Both the position numbers and the translations under genes were made by a program. 64,000 nt of DNA. Origin: Paenibacillus zeisoli. Its GTDB lineage: Bacteria > Bacillota > Bacilli > Paenibacillales > Paenibacillaceae. Location: assembly GCF_003994465.1 (NCBI RefSeq), contig NZ_RZNX01000004.1, positions 139,997-203,996 of the forward strand, in the 5' to 3' direction. Within the stretch, counting starts at the first letter, position 1, and every line of letters begins with the position of its first letter. Shown here one piece after another: positions 53,257 through 61,083 of the stretch. The notes beneath the pieces are model-generated. The model made no database searches, was not told where the DNA came from, and was given only the letters and a program-made list of their open reading frames with translations.

Positions 53257-54936
53257 TTATGGAGTTACTATAACGGTACTGTAAGGAGGAAGCAGCAGCT
53301 TGCCTCCATCCAGCTTGGATGCGCTGTCCGTGGTCTTCAGGATACTCTTAAATGCGGGTACGCCGGCGGAACTTGTAAGTGTAGTCGTCTGTTCCTTACT
53401 CGAGAGATTATGAACCACAAGTACGGTATCCTTACCGGACGTTCTTACATAGGCCATTATATTACCATTGTCTTGGGTATATTCGTCGATCCCGCTGCCC
53501 TGAAGTGCCGGGATTTGCTTTCTCCAGGTAATGAGTTCCCGGTAGTGGCTAAGCAGGGAGTTCGGATCTTTCAATTCAGCTTCTACACTAGGCGCGTCCT
53601 TCCCGCTGTTGTTCGCGGCTGGCTCCCAAGTCGTCTGTTCTATTCCTTTGCCGGCTGCATACCACTGCATAGGTTCGCGAATTTCCTCGTCAGGCTTGGA
53701 GCCTTTCATACCGATCTCTTCCCCATAATAGATGAATGGATTGCCGGGAAGCGTCAGCAGAATGGATGCTGCCATCCGGGCATGATGGATATCACCGCCA
53801 AGGGCACTCATCACCCTGTTCTGGTCATGATTGGAGAGGAATACCGCATCAATGAACTTGCCGTTAGATTTCTGGGCATAAAAATCATGGGTGCGCTTTA
53901 AAGTAAAAGCAAGATTATTATCCTTCTCTGCGGAGACGGCATTCAGGATTTGTTCGGCAAGTCCGAAATTAAATCCGGAATCGAAAGCTCGGTCCAGATA
54001 GGCGGCTACAGATGCAGCAGATTTCTCCCACACTTCACCAACTACATAGGCTTTAGGGTCTACCTCATTCATCTTGCTGCGGAATTCCTGCCACCAGGCT
54101 ACGTTCTTGGCCGTTGTTGCCTCGTTATGGTCGGTCTGCAGATTCTCATATATATGCTTGGCTGCATCCAATCGGAAGCCGTCCACCCCTTTTTTCAGCC
54201 AAAATTGACCTATATCCTCAATCTCACCTCGCACCTCAGGGTTATCAAAATTCAAGTCCGGCATACTGTCCGAGAACGGTGCCAGATAGTGACTTCCGAG
54301 TAGAGGACGCCAGGCATTACCGCTGCCTGTGGCACTGGCTCCTTCAGGCTCGAGGTTCTGATCCTCTGCCCATGTATACCAGCTGCGGTATTTGCTTTTC
54401 TCATCCTTGGCTGACTGAATGAACCAGGGGTTCATCTTGCTTGTATGATTAACCACCAAGTCCATAATGATTTTGATATTTCGCTTATGGGCTTCTTTAA
54501 TGAGAGTATCGAAATCGGCCATGGTACCAAAATCAGGATTGATGGCTCTATGGTCTATGATATCGTAGCCGTGATAACTCGGCGAAGGATTAATCGGCGT
54601 AAGCCAGATCCCACCAACACCCAAATCTTTCAAATAATCAAGCTTGGCTGTGATTCCCTTCAAGTCACCAATTCCATCTCCATTGCCATCAGCAAAGGAA
54701 CGGACAAAGATTTCATAATAGACGGTTGATTCTTGCTGCGTTGCTGCAGCAGTACTTTCCGTGCTCTGCGCTTGTTGGTTAGTTGAGGCTGCTTCACTAG
54801 CAGTTGTGGATGAAGTAGCAGCAGGAGCAGGATTGGAGGGAGAACTGCACCCGGATAGCAGGACAGCCAGCATTGCCGCTGAGGCTAGCCAGCGAGGGAG
54901 CGTATACACAAACTTTGGGGCTGAGCCATTGATCAT
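53257..54936 (-). CDS. GH13 alpha-amylase family lipoprotein
   Basis: A 559-residue secreted glycosidase. Lipobox LLSGCSS (Cys about 30) and a Ser/Thr/Ala linker precede the GH13 barrel. Catalytic residues: nucleophile Asp257 (DGFRLDAAKH), acid Glu301 (GEVWE) and Asp371 (SNHDQNR); region I is MDLVVNHTS. The C-terminal beta domain ends in TVIVTP. It degrades starch-like or maltooligosaccharide substrates at the cell surface. A pair of possible carbon-catabolite or LacI-type operators lies upstream (55020-55050). Confidence 0.9.
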   Translation of the reverse strand: MINGSAPKFVYTLPRWLASAAMLAVLLSGCSSPSNPAPAATSSTTASEAASTNQQAQSTESTAAATQQESTVYYEIFVRSFADGNGDGIGDLKGITAKLDYLKDLGVGGIWLTPINPSPSYHGYDIIDHRAINPDFGTMADFDTLIKEAHKRNIKIIMDLVVNHTSKMNPWFIQSAKDEKSKYRSWYTWAEDQNLEPEGASATGSGNAWRPLLGSHYLAPFSDSMPDLNFDNPEVRGEIEDIGQFWLKKGVDGFRLDAAKHIYENLQTDHNEATTAKNVAWWQEFRSKMNEVDPKAYVVGEVWEKSAASVAAYLDRAFDSGFNFGLAEQILNAVSAEKDNNLAFTLKRTHDFYAQKSNGKFIDAVFLSNHDQNRVMSALGGDIHHARMAASILLTLPGNPFIYYGEEIGMKGSKPDEEIREPMQWYAAGKGIEQTTWEPAANNSGKDAPSVEAELKDPNSLLSHYRELITWRKQIPALQGSGIDEYTQDNGNIMAYVRTSGKDTVLVVHNLSSKEQTTTLTSSAGVPAFKSILKTTDSASKLDGGKLLLPPYSTVIVTP

Positions 54937-55217
54937 AAGTAATAATTCAATCCTTTCATGGGAAAATAGCGGTTTATTAAGCTTATGTCTGAGTAGGAGC
55001 TAATTCCCATATTAATAGATGAAAGCGATTTAGTAAAACGTTTGCGCTTATTTTTCGAATGAAAAAGAAAGAGAATTTGAATATTAAGTCCTAGGCCCTG
55101 ATAAAGGGCTGGCGAGGCCTTCCTTGTGGTTGTATTCCTATGTTAGAAATGTGATACATTATAAGAAGAAAAAAAGATTAATAAGATACCTTTTGTTCAG
55201 GTTATGGAGGGATTCAA
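54937..55217. other. Intergenic region with possible catabolite operators
   Basis: About 280 bases. TGAAAGCGATTT (55020-55031) resembles half of a cre site and AAACGTTTGCGCTTA (55036-55050) contains the LacI-type core AAACGTTT. Both lie upstream of the amylase gene. No gene or terminator is convincing on the right side. Confidence 0.4.
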
Positions 55218-55607
55218 ATGCAGGAGGATTACGAACGCAAGCTAAAAGATCAGAAAGATTTGTTCAGACAGCTCGGGATCAAGCTCGATGCACTTTCAAT
55301 TCATGAGAAGGAATTTCCTGTGAAAATGAGGGGTTATGAGAAGGAAGATGTCGACCGGCTGCTGGATGAGGTTATCATCGACTATGAGCGCTTTTATGAT
55401 ATTATTACGGATTTGCTCGATAAATATAAAGAAATACAGCGGAGACAGGGCTATTGGGAAGAGGAGAAGAGAGCACTTACAGCTCAGAAAGCCAAGCTGG
55501 AGAATACCAATGTAGTTGACCGCCATCTTGTCGATGAGGGTATACGTTCTCTGGAGCGAAGCATTGAGCAGTTCAGGCTTACCATTCGCAAAGAATTCGA
55601 TATCTAA
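55218..55607 (+). CDS. DivIVA-domain protein
   Basis: A 129-residue coiled-coil protein. After a charged N-terminal extension, the DivIVA core is clear: LSIHEKEFPVKMRGYEKEDV, then DRLLDEVIIDYERF, followed by helix with heptads. The extra segment before the lipid-binding loop is unusual; DivIVA and GpsB normally start at this motif. It probably localises to curved membrane or division sites. AATGGAGGGAT precedes the ATG. Not enough to choose between DivIVA and GpsB roles. Confidence 0.75.
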   Translation: MQEDYERKLKDQKDLFRQLGIKLDALSIHEKEFPVKMRGYEKEDVDRLLDEVIIDYERFYDIITDLLDKYKEIQRRQGYWEEEKRALTAQKAKLENTNVVDRHLVDEGIRSLERSIEQFRLTIRKEFDI

Positions 55608-55719
55608 CCAACTGCATAATTAGGGAGAGATCAGCACATACTTGTTCAGATAAATCACAGCCAATACTCATGTATTCTTCATGTTAGAGTAAGTCAGGTG
55701 TGATATGATGAGTTTAAGA

Positions 55720-55736
55720 TTTAGATCAAGTCTAAA
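55720..55736. promoter_or_regulatory. Palindrome near dps promoter
   Basis: TTTAGATCAAGTCTAAA is an inverted repeat (TTTAGA/TCTAAA) just after a possible -10 TATGAT, 50 bases before dps. It is not a standard PerR or Fur box. Confidence 0.4.
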
Positions 55737-55785
55737 GTTAAATAAATGCGAATTTATTAAAACTTATCATATGGGAGGTTGACTT

Positions 55786-56253
55786 ATGGCTAATCAAGTG
55801 CTTTCTCAAACTAATTCTGCATTGGAGCAGCAAATTAATCTTCAAATTGCAAACTGGACGGTTCTCTATACGAAGCTTCATCATTTTCATTGGTATGTGA
55901 AAGGGCCGAACTTCTTTACTTTGCATGAGAAATTTGAGGAGTTATATACGGAAGCAGCGGGATATATGGATGAGCTTGCTGAAAGACTGCTAGCTATCGG
56001 TGGTAAGCCGGTGGCAACCTTGAAGGAGACCTTGTCGACTGCATCCGTGAAAGAAGCGGAAGGAACGCTGTCTGCTGAGCAAATGGTGACGGCCGTTGTT
56101 GAAGATTACAGGCTGATGGCTGCGCAATTGAAGGAAGGCATTCTTGCTGCGGAAGAAGCAGGGGATGAAGCGAGCGCAGATCTACTGCTGGGAATTCAGA
56201 CCGCGCTCGATAAGCATATCTGGATGTTGTCTGCCTATATTGCAAATGAATAA
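55786..56253 (+). CDS. dps: Dps family DNA-binding ferritin-like protein
   Basis: A 155-residue ferritin-like protein. The inter-subunit ferroxidase ligands are His35 and His47 (LHHFHWYVKGPNFFTLHEKF) with Asp62 and Glu66 (YMDELAERLL), spaced as in Dps. It would oxidise and store iron and protect DNA from peroxide. The N-terminus lacks the Lys-rich DNA-binding tail, as in many Gram-positive Dps. GGGAGG ribosome binding site; terminator follows. A palindrome upstream may be its operator. Confidence 0.9.
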   Translation: MANQVLSQTNSALEQQINLQIANWTVLYTKLHHFHWYVKGPNFFTLHEKFEELYTEAAGYMDELAERLLAIGGKPVATLKETLSTASVKEAEGTLSAEQMVTAVVEDYRLMAAQLKEGILAAEEAGDEASADLLLGIQTALDKHIWMLSAYIANE

Positions 56254-56265
56254 TTATGTCTCACC

Positions 56266-56296
56266 TTGGGCCTCATGCTTATGCATGGGGCTTTTG
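56266..56296 (+). terminator. Hairpin terminator of dps
   Basis: CCTCATGC pairs with GCATGGGG around TTAT, followed by CTTTTG. Confidence 0.75.
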
Positions 56297-56451
56297 TTAT
56301 GAAGCGATCCGAGAATAGAATTCAGCCGCATGTTTCGCATTTCGATCGGTGGGTAAATTAATCAGGTAACAGCTGCCAAGCAGCTATCTAAACTACGATG
56401 TAGATGATAACCGGCAATAGGGCCGGGGTAACTATAAAGGAGAGAATGACC

Positions 56452-56619
56452 ATGAAAGAACAGGAACAAGCTTTTAAGAGAATTATGATAACAGTAAATG
56501 GTGAACCTGTAGGGAGTGAGCTGTTCATCGATCAGGAGACTTACCTCCCGGTTGCGCGCCAATATATTACGAACCTGGAGCCGGCTCAGAGTGAGGTAGC
56601 TGAGGCAGCTGTACTCTAG
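56452..56619 (+). CDS. Hypothetical small protein
   Basis: A 55-residue soluble protein. ATG at 56452 has AAAGGAGAG optimally spaced. The sequence ITVNGEPVGSELFIDQETYLP suggests a small beta-rich domain, and the tail is alanine/glutamate-rich. No family recognised; the FIDQETYLPVA pattern recalls copper-amine-oxidase-like N-terminal or stalk modules but this is weak. Confidence 0.6.
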   Translation: MKEQEQAFKRIMITVNGEPVGSELFIDQETYLPVARQYITNLEPAQSEVAEAAVL

Positions 56620-56651
56620 ATTTAACTATATAGGACATGCATTCACTAGAA

Positions 56652-56686
56652 GACACTCGGACGGTTACTCGGACGGGTGTTTTTGA
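56652..56686 (+). terminator. Hairpin terminator
   Basis: ACACTCGGACGG pairs partly with TCGGACGGGTGT, followed by TTTTTG. Confidence 0.6.
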
Positions 56687-56704
56687 TTTAGTGGAATTTT
56701 TACA

Positions 56705-56795
56705 GTTACATGGATTGAACTAAAGACTGTGTGATCTGGCACAACAAACGGCTGCCTGGATCCAAATGTTCAATTCTTTAGTTCATTCCATTTAC
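56705..56795. repeat. 91-bp element with 21-bp terminal inverted repeats
   Basis: GTTACATGGATTGAACTAAAGA (56705-56726; 20 of the bases shown pair) faces TCTTTAGTTCATTCCATTTA (56775-56794), inverted with about three mismatches. The centre of about 48 bases has no coding frame. It looks like a miniature transposable or hairpin element between genes. Confidence 0.65.
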
Positions 56796-56815
56796 ATACT
56801 AAATTTAAAAAATAT

Positions 56816-56840
56816 GTTTATCTTCTCAGAGGCGGGGTAA
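56816..56840 (+). promoter_or_regulatory. Sigma-B-type promoter of gsiB-like gene
   Basis: GTTTAT (56816-56821) and GGGTAA (56835-56840) with a 13-base spacer match the general-stress consensus GTTTAA-N13-15-GGGTAT, 63 bases before the gene. Confidence 0.55.
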
Positions 56841-56902
56841 TAGAATAGCGTAGCAGACAAGACAGTCTGAACAACTTCAAAAACCATAAGGAGTGATTCA
56901 TA

Positions 56903-57244
56903 ATGGCACGTAACAATGATAACAACAAAATGAGCCGTGAAGAAGCAGGACGCATGGGTGGAGAAGCTACAGCAAAAAATCATGACAAGGAATTCTACCA
57001 GGAAATTGGTCAAAAAGGCGGCGAAGCTACCGCTAAAAATCATGATAGTGAATTCTATCAGGAAATCGGCCAAAAAGGTGGAGAAGCAACTTCCAAGAAT
57101 CATGATAAAGAATTTTATCAGGAAATTGGACAAAAAGGCGGCGAAGCCAGAGGGAACTCTGACAGCGGCAGCAGTGATGGTAAAATGAGCCGTGAGGAAG
57201 CAGGCCGTAAAGGCGGCGAAGCTCGCGCACGCCAACGCGACTAA
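56903..57244 (+). CDS. GsiB-like KGG-repeat stress protein
   Basis: A 113-residue hydrophilic protein of repeated KGG motifs: three near-identical 20-residue units (EATAKNHDKEFYQEIGQKGG) between shorter SREEAGRxGGEA blocks at both ends. This is the GsiB/LEA-like design that protects against desiccation, heat or glucose starvation. AAGGAGTG before the ATG. A sigma-B-like promoter lies upstream, consistent with general stress control. Repeat copy number may vary. Confidence 0.88.
   Translation: MARNNDNNKMSREEAGRMGGEATAKNHDKEFYQEIGQKGGEATAKNHDSEFYQEIGQKGGEATSKNHDKEFYQEIGQKGGEARGNSDSGSSDGKMSREEAGRKGGEARARQRD
56950..57150 (+). repeat. Three 60-bp tandem repeats in gsiB-like gene
   Basis: Near-identical 60-base units, each containing GGAGAAGCTAC...CAGGAAATTGG, encode the 20-residue KGG blocks. 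They are coding and not a CRISPR array. Confidence 0.85.
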
Positions 57245-57283
57245 GACAGACCTTTTTCAAACTTAAATTCAATATATTGGAAG

Positions 57284-57321
57284 AAAATGCCCTGGGTGAT
57301 TCATTGACCTGGGGCATTTTC
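57284..57321 (+). terminator. Hairpin terminator
   Basis: AAAATGCCCTGGG pairs with CCTGGGGCATTTT. Confidence 0.85.
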
Positions 57322-57429
57322 TTGATTTTGTATGTCCGATTAAGTTATAGTGGCTAAATGTGTGTGGAATACTAAATAACAAACTTCACCAATTATGGGA
57401 AGAAAGTTATTTATAACGGAGGTATTACC

Positions 57430-57993
57430 ATGGACCATCGACCAGAGATTGGACGTTTATTTATTGCTGTTCCCCTTGCAGATTCGATACAGAATGCAAT
57501 TGGAGATTGGATGAATGAGCATAAGAAGCAGCTTCCGTTCCGGAAATGGGTGCACACGTCTGATCTGCACATCACACTTCAATTTCTTGGTGATACACCA
57601 ATACAGAAGGTGCCAAGGCTTCACGAAGAACTTCAGAAGGCAGTCGAAGGCTTCGGGTCCTTCGGATTGGAGGTTCGCGGCCTGGGGACATTTGGGCGGC
57701 CTGCAGTGCCCAGTGTATTGTGGACTGGCGTTAGTGGACAGACGGATCGGCTCAAAGATCTTCACAAGCAGGTTGTAAGTGCAACAACCAGATTGGGATT
57801 TAAGCCTGAAGAGCGTGCTTATAAGCCGCATATCACACTTGGAAGGTCGTTCCAAGGGGAGAATTTCTTAAGCCTGCCTCAGCTGGATTCTAATCTTTCT
57901 TTTGGAGAATGGAGCCCTGAATCTTTCGTGATTTATAGGACTCGAATGGGGCGAAATCCGATGTACGAGGTCATCGAGAGGATCATGTTATAA
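57430..57993 (+). CDS. thpR: RNA 2',3'-cyclic phosphodiesterase
   Basis: A 187-residue 2H phosphoesterase. The two HxTx motifs are HITL at 47-50 (LHITLQFLG) and HITL at 134-137 (KPHITLGR), the paired catalytic histidines of ThpR/LigT. It opens 2',3'-cyclic phosphate RNA ends in the cytosol. Length and the N-terminal RLFIAVPL are typical. AACGGAGG ribosome binding site. Confidence 0.9.
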   Translation: MDHRPEIGRLFIAVPLADSIQNAIGDWMNEHKKQLPFRKWVHTSDLHITLQFLGDTPIQKVPRLHEELQKAVEGFGSFGLEVRGLGTFGRPAVPSVLWTGVSGQTDRLKDLHKQVVSATTRLGFKPEERAYKPHITLGRSFQGENFLSLPQLDSNLSFGEWSPESFVIYRTRMGRNPMYEVIERIML

Positions 57994-58153
57994 AAAAAAA
58001 TTCCGGGACTTGTTATTCAATTCTCTCATATTCGGTTACATAACATAGAGTACGCAGGAACAGATGTACTTATGAAGCGTCTCCCGTGGAGAGCGGGAGG
58101 TTTCGGACGACTTCATAGTCTAGAGAGAATATACCGGAACGCAGGAGGTCATT

Positions 58154-58918
58154 ATGGATTTATTCAAACAAAATCGTTACGTCGCGCTGTTGATCGGCGC
58201 TATTCTAGTATGTGTGGGATCGATATGTCTATTGTGGAGGACGCCGGGAATAGAAGAACAGGGGATCATGAGTATGCCTAGGTTGGGTGCAGAGTCCGCT
58301 ATTCCTATGATGCAAGATCAGATTTTACGTCCGGTTGAACCCTCAATTCCAGTAGTGCAGAGGAATAGTATGCCTCATGCTGCTGTGGTGGGACATGAAT
58401 TTAAGCAAGCGCTAGACAAGAGCAAACTAGTCAAAGAGCAGCATGTGTCTGCTGCAAAACTGGACAAAACCATCCCCCCAAAACAAATTTTCTTCACAAG
58501 AACTGCGCTGTTAAGCCCGGAGGAGAAAAGTAAATCCACCTGGAAATACGCGCTGTCAGAAGAAGAGCTGCTTCTCCTGCAAAAGATTGTCATGGCAGAA
58601 GCAGAGGGCGAACCGTACAAGGGCAAAGTGGCAGTTGCCAATGTTGTCCTGAACCGGCTGCGGTCAGCCAATTATCCCGATACGATCACAGATGTTGTAT
58701 ATCAGAAATATCAATTCAGTCCTGTTCGGAATGGACGCCTAAACCGCGTAAAACCCAACAAGGATTCTGTTCGTGCAGTTACCGAAGCCCTGTATGGACG
58801 TAAGGAAGTCAGTGATGATACCTACTATTTCCTATCCATCAAGTTAGCCAGTGATTTAACCGTTGCGCGTACTCAGAAGAAGACCAAGCAGATTGGCAAT
58901 CATACTTTTTATAAATAA
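58154..58918 (+). CDS. SleB/CwlJ-like cell wall hydrolase
   Basis: A 254-residue protein with an N-terminal membrane or signal helix (residues about 10-26), a variable linker and a C-terminal Hydrolase_2 domain (about 140-254). The catalytic Glu is in MAEAEGEPYKGKVAVANVVL and the later YQFSPV and HTFYK complete the motif set. SleB and CwlJ cleave spore cortex peptidoglycan in germination; here the long linker and lack of a peptidoglycan-binding domain leave the exact role open. GGAGG precedes the ATG. Confidence 0.85.
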   Translation: MDLFKQNRYVALLIGAILVCVGSICLLWRTPGIEEQGIMSMPRLGAESAIPMMQDQILRPVEPSIPVVQRNSMPHAAVVGHEFKQALDKSKLVKEQHVSAAKLDKTIPPKQIFFTRTALLSPEEKSKSTWKYALSEEELLLLQKIVMAEAEGEPYKGKVAVANVVLNRLRSANYPDTITDVVYQKYQFSPVRNGRLNRVKPNKDSVRAVTEALYGRKEVSDDTYYFLSIKLASDLTVARTQKKTKQIGNHTFYK

Positions 58919-58936
58919 ATGAGCTTTCATTGCCAG

Positions 58937-60136
58937 TTACATGCTGTACTGCCTAAGTGTATGCGGCTCCGTGTTGTGGTTCAATGACAAGTTCGAAGAA
59001 GAAGGATCAAAGAGCATTTCTACTAAATCATGAGCACAGCGGTCAGGCTTGTAGTTAATCTTGAAAGCTTGATGCCTTGCCGACTTGGACTGTACCGTCC
59101 GGTGTCTGTTGGTTAGCCGCTCGAACCAGCGATCAATAGCTTCTGCTTCCAGGGTCTCTCCATAACCACTGGTCACGAAATACTGCCGGTTACTCTCTTC
59201 TTGACCGGGTATCGATTCGCAGAACAGCATCGGAAGCCCCTTAGCCAGCGCTTCTGTACAAGTCATTCCGCCAGGCTTAGTGATGAGCAGGTCTGAGGCA
59301 TCCATCCATTTACTGATTTCTTTGGTATGGCCCAAGATGACCACGTTGGGATGATTAAAGCCAGAATGACTTTTCAGCTTGGAAGCCAGCTTGTCATTGG
59401 TACCTGTGCAGAAGACCAGTTGAACCTTGTCTCTCCAGGAGGTCAGGGAATCGAGCACCTGTTTCTTGAACAGCAGGCCCCATCCACCGCCCATGATCAG
59501 GACTGTTGGGATGTTGCGCAGCTGTAATTCCTTGCGGACACTCTCTTTGTTCCGGGTCGTCCAGAAATTCGGATGCACAGGGATCCCGGTTACATGAACA
59601 GCTTCCGGCCTGATACCCCGATTAAGCAGTAGTCTGCGGACCTCCGGCGTGGAGACGAGGTAGCGGTCAACTTCTGGATTAATCCATGCGGCATGGGCAT
59701 CATAATCGGTAATGACGGTATAGAGGGGCACCTTCAGACCAGCCGATTTAAGACGTGCAATGACAGCGCTAGGAATGGGATGGGTGCATATAATCAGATC
59801 CGGCTTCAACTGCTTAATGAGATTAGCCGTATGCGTATAAAAAATTTTATGGAGGGCCAGCCGGGTCAAACGGTTAATAGGCTTCTCGTACTGCTTGCGG
59901 TACAGCATGCCGACTAAGGCCGGACTTGTAACCACAGTCTTGCGGTAGGCAGACAGAATGATCGGCGCCACGACAGGATTGAGAAAAGAACCTAACTCCA
60001 GCACCTTGGTCTGTATTCCAGGGTTGATTTTTTTCATACCTGCTGCCAGAGCATAAGCAGCCTGGGTATGTCCGCTTCCAAAGCCTTCAGATAGAATAAG
60101 CACTCTTTTTCTGCTCACTTTGTTCACCTGCTTCAT
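58937..60136 (-). CDS. MGDG synthase/UgtP-type glycosyltransferase
   Basis: A 399-residue GT-B glycosyltransferase. The N-terminal SEGFGSGHTQAAYALAAG matches the MGDG synthase N-domain, and the C-terminal nucleotide-sugar site is DLLITKPGGMTCTEAL with GQEESN. The family uses UDP-glucose or -galactose to glycosylate diacylglycerol (UgtP) or transfers GlcNAc (MurG relatives), on the inner membrane face. Acceptor not proven. AGGAGGAC precedes the ATG. Divergent from the TetR-YhgE unit. Confidence 0.85.
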   Translation of the reverse strand: MKQVNKVSRKRVLILSEGFGSGHTQAAYALAAGMKKINPGIQTKVLELGSFLNPVVAPIILSAYRKTVVTSPALVGMLYRKQYEKPINRLTRLALHKIFYTHTANLIKQLKPDLIICTHPIPSAVIARLKSAGLKVPLYTVITDYDAHAAWINPEVDRYLVSTPEVRRLLLNRGIRPEAVHVTGIPVHPNFWTTRNKESVRKELQLRNIPTVLIMGGGWGLLFKKQVLDSLTSWRDKVQLVFCTGTNDKLASKLKSHSGFNHPNVVILGHTKEISKWMDASDLLITKPGGMTCTEALAKGLPMLFCESIPGQEESNRQYFVTSGYGETLEAEAIDRWFERLTNRHRTVQSKSARHQAFKINYKPDRCAHDLVEMLFDPSSSNLSLNHNTEPHTLRQYSM

Positions 60137-60339
60137 TTAGTCCTCCTCATTTAAGGAGGCTTTTTTGTTTTGAAGTTACCAGCTTCATTATTCCCTATGT
60201 ATATTAACGTTGTTCACTTGTTTATAGTTTATTTCGGTTCCCACTATTAGAGAACAGGCCATGGACCAGATATATACTGGACCAAGGTCGGGGAATAATT
60301 CATGATAGAATTTCAAAATGAAAAAATGACGAAAATCAG

Positions 60340-60368
60340 TTGCAAATTCATTTAAAGGGTGATAAATT
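60340..60368 (+). promoter_or_regulatory. Promoter of yhgD-like gene
   Basis: TTGCAA (60340-60345) and TAAATT (60363-60368), 17-base spacer. Confidence 0.6.
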
Positions 60369-60372
60369 TAAC

Positions 60373-60388
60373 AATGACCGAATGACCG
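60373..60388. promoter_or_regulatory. Tandem AATGACCG motif, candidate TetR operator
   Basis: Two exact 8-base copies, AATGACCGAATGACCG, directly downstream of the -10; a related AATGACGA lies about 45 bases upstream. TetR operators in this family often contain TGAC-type half-sites. Confidence 0.45.
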
Positions 60389-60440
60389 AAATTAAAATTT
60401 AGTCAATTAGTTCTGAATCAACCACGGAAGGAGGGACAAG

Positions 60441-61049
60441 GTGTCTACCATCGATCGGCGCAAACAAATTATAGAAGCAGCAACAAAGTCTTTTTCTTTG
60501 TTTGGCTACAAGGCCACCACTATGGATCAGGTAGCCAGAATCGCAAATGTCGGTAAAGGCACGATTTATACATTCTTCGCGAACAAAGAAGAGCTGTTCG
60601 ATGACATTCTTCAAGGCGTTCTGCTCGAGATGAAACGAATTACAGAGCAGCAGGTTGATAAAGACAAGTCGTTCTTTGACAATCTGTACAACGCACTGGA
60701 TGGTGTATTGGAATTCAGAGAAGAGCATGAGCTCTTGATCAAGCTGGCTCAGGAGGTCAGAGAATTTGGGACTCCGCAGGCAAGAGAAGCCATGCAGCGT
60801 GTAGAGAATGTCATTATAGATTACCTGGGCAAGCAGATCGGCCGTGCTATTGAACAGGGTGAGATCAGCCGGATTAATCCGGAGGTGGCTTCATTCGTGA
60901 TGTTTAAGCTGTATATTGCCCTTGCTTCAGATTGGAATAAGCAGCATAAGCCTTTGACCAAAGACGAGATCAAAGATTATATCAAATTGTTCATAACCGA
61001 TGGTATTGCTGCAGGCAGTAGGGGACTGGACAATAATCGGCCCAAATAA
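60441..61049 (+). CDS. TetR family regulator (YhgD-like)
   Basis: A 202-residue regulator with a typical N-terminal HTH (IIEAATKSFSLFGYKATTMD, then VGKGTIYTFFANKEELFDD) and a helical ligand domain. Bacillus yhgD and yhgE are adjacent in the same order, so it is probably the repressor of the downstream exporter-like gene, 34 bases away, and of itself through the tandem motif at 60373. GTG start with GGAGGG upstream. Confidence 0.82.
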   Translation: MSTIDRRKQIIEAATKSFSLFGYKATTMDQVARIANVGKGTIYTFFANKEELFDDILQGVLLEMKRITEQQVDKDKSFFDNLYNALDGVLEFREEHELLIKLAQEVREFGTPQAREAMQRVENVIIDYLGKQIGRAIEQGEISRINPEVASFVMFKLYIALASDWNKQHKPLTKDEIKDYIKLFITDGIAAGSRGLDNNRPK

Positions 61050-61083
61050 ACAGATAGAGATTTAAAAGGAGTGAGAAATCGCG

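Larger units (their letters stand above)
60137..60440. other. Divergent intergenic region
   Basis: About 300 bases. The right side holds the promoter and tandem motif of the TetR gene described separately; nothing else is recognised on the left. Confidence 0.6.

Noticed and set aside
56950..57150. Regularly spaced 60-base repeats that could suggest a CRISPR array
   Set aside because: They are coding KGG repeats without unique spacers.
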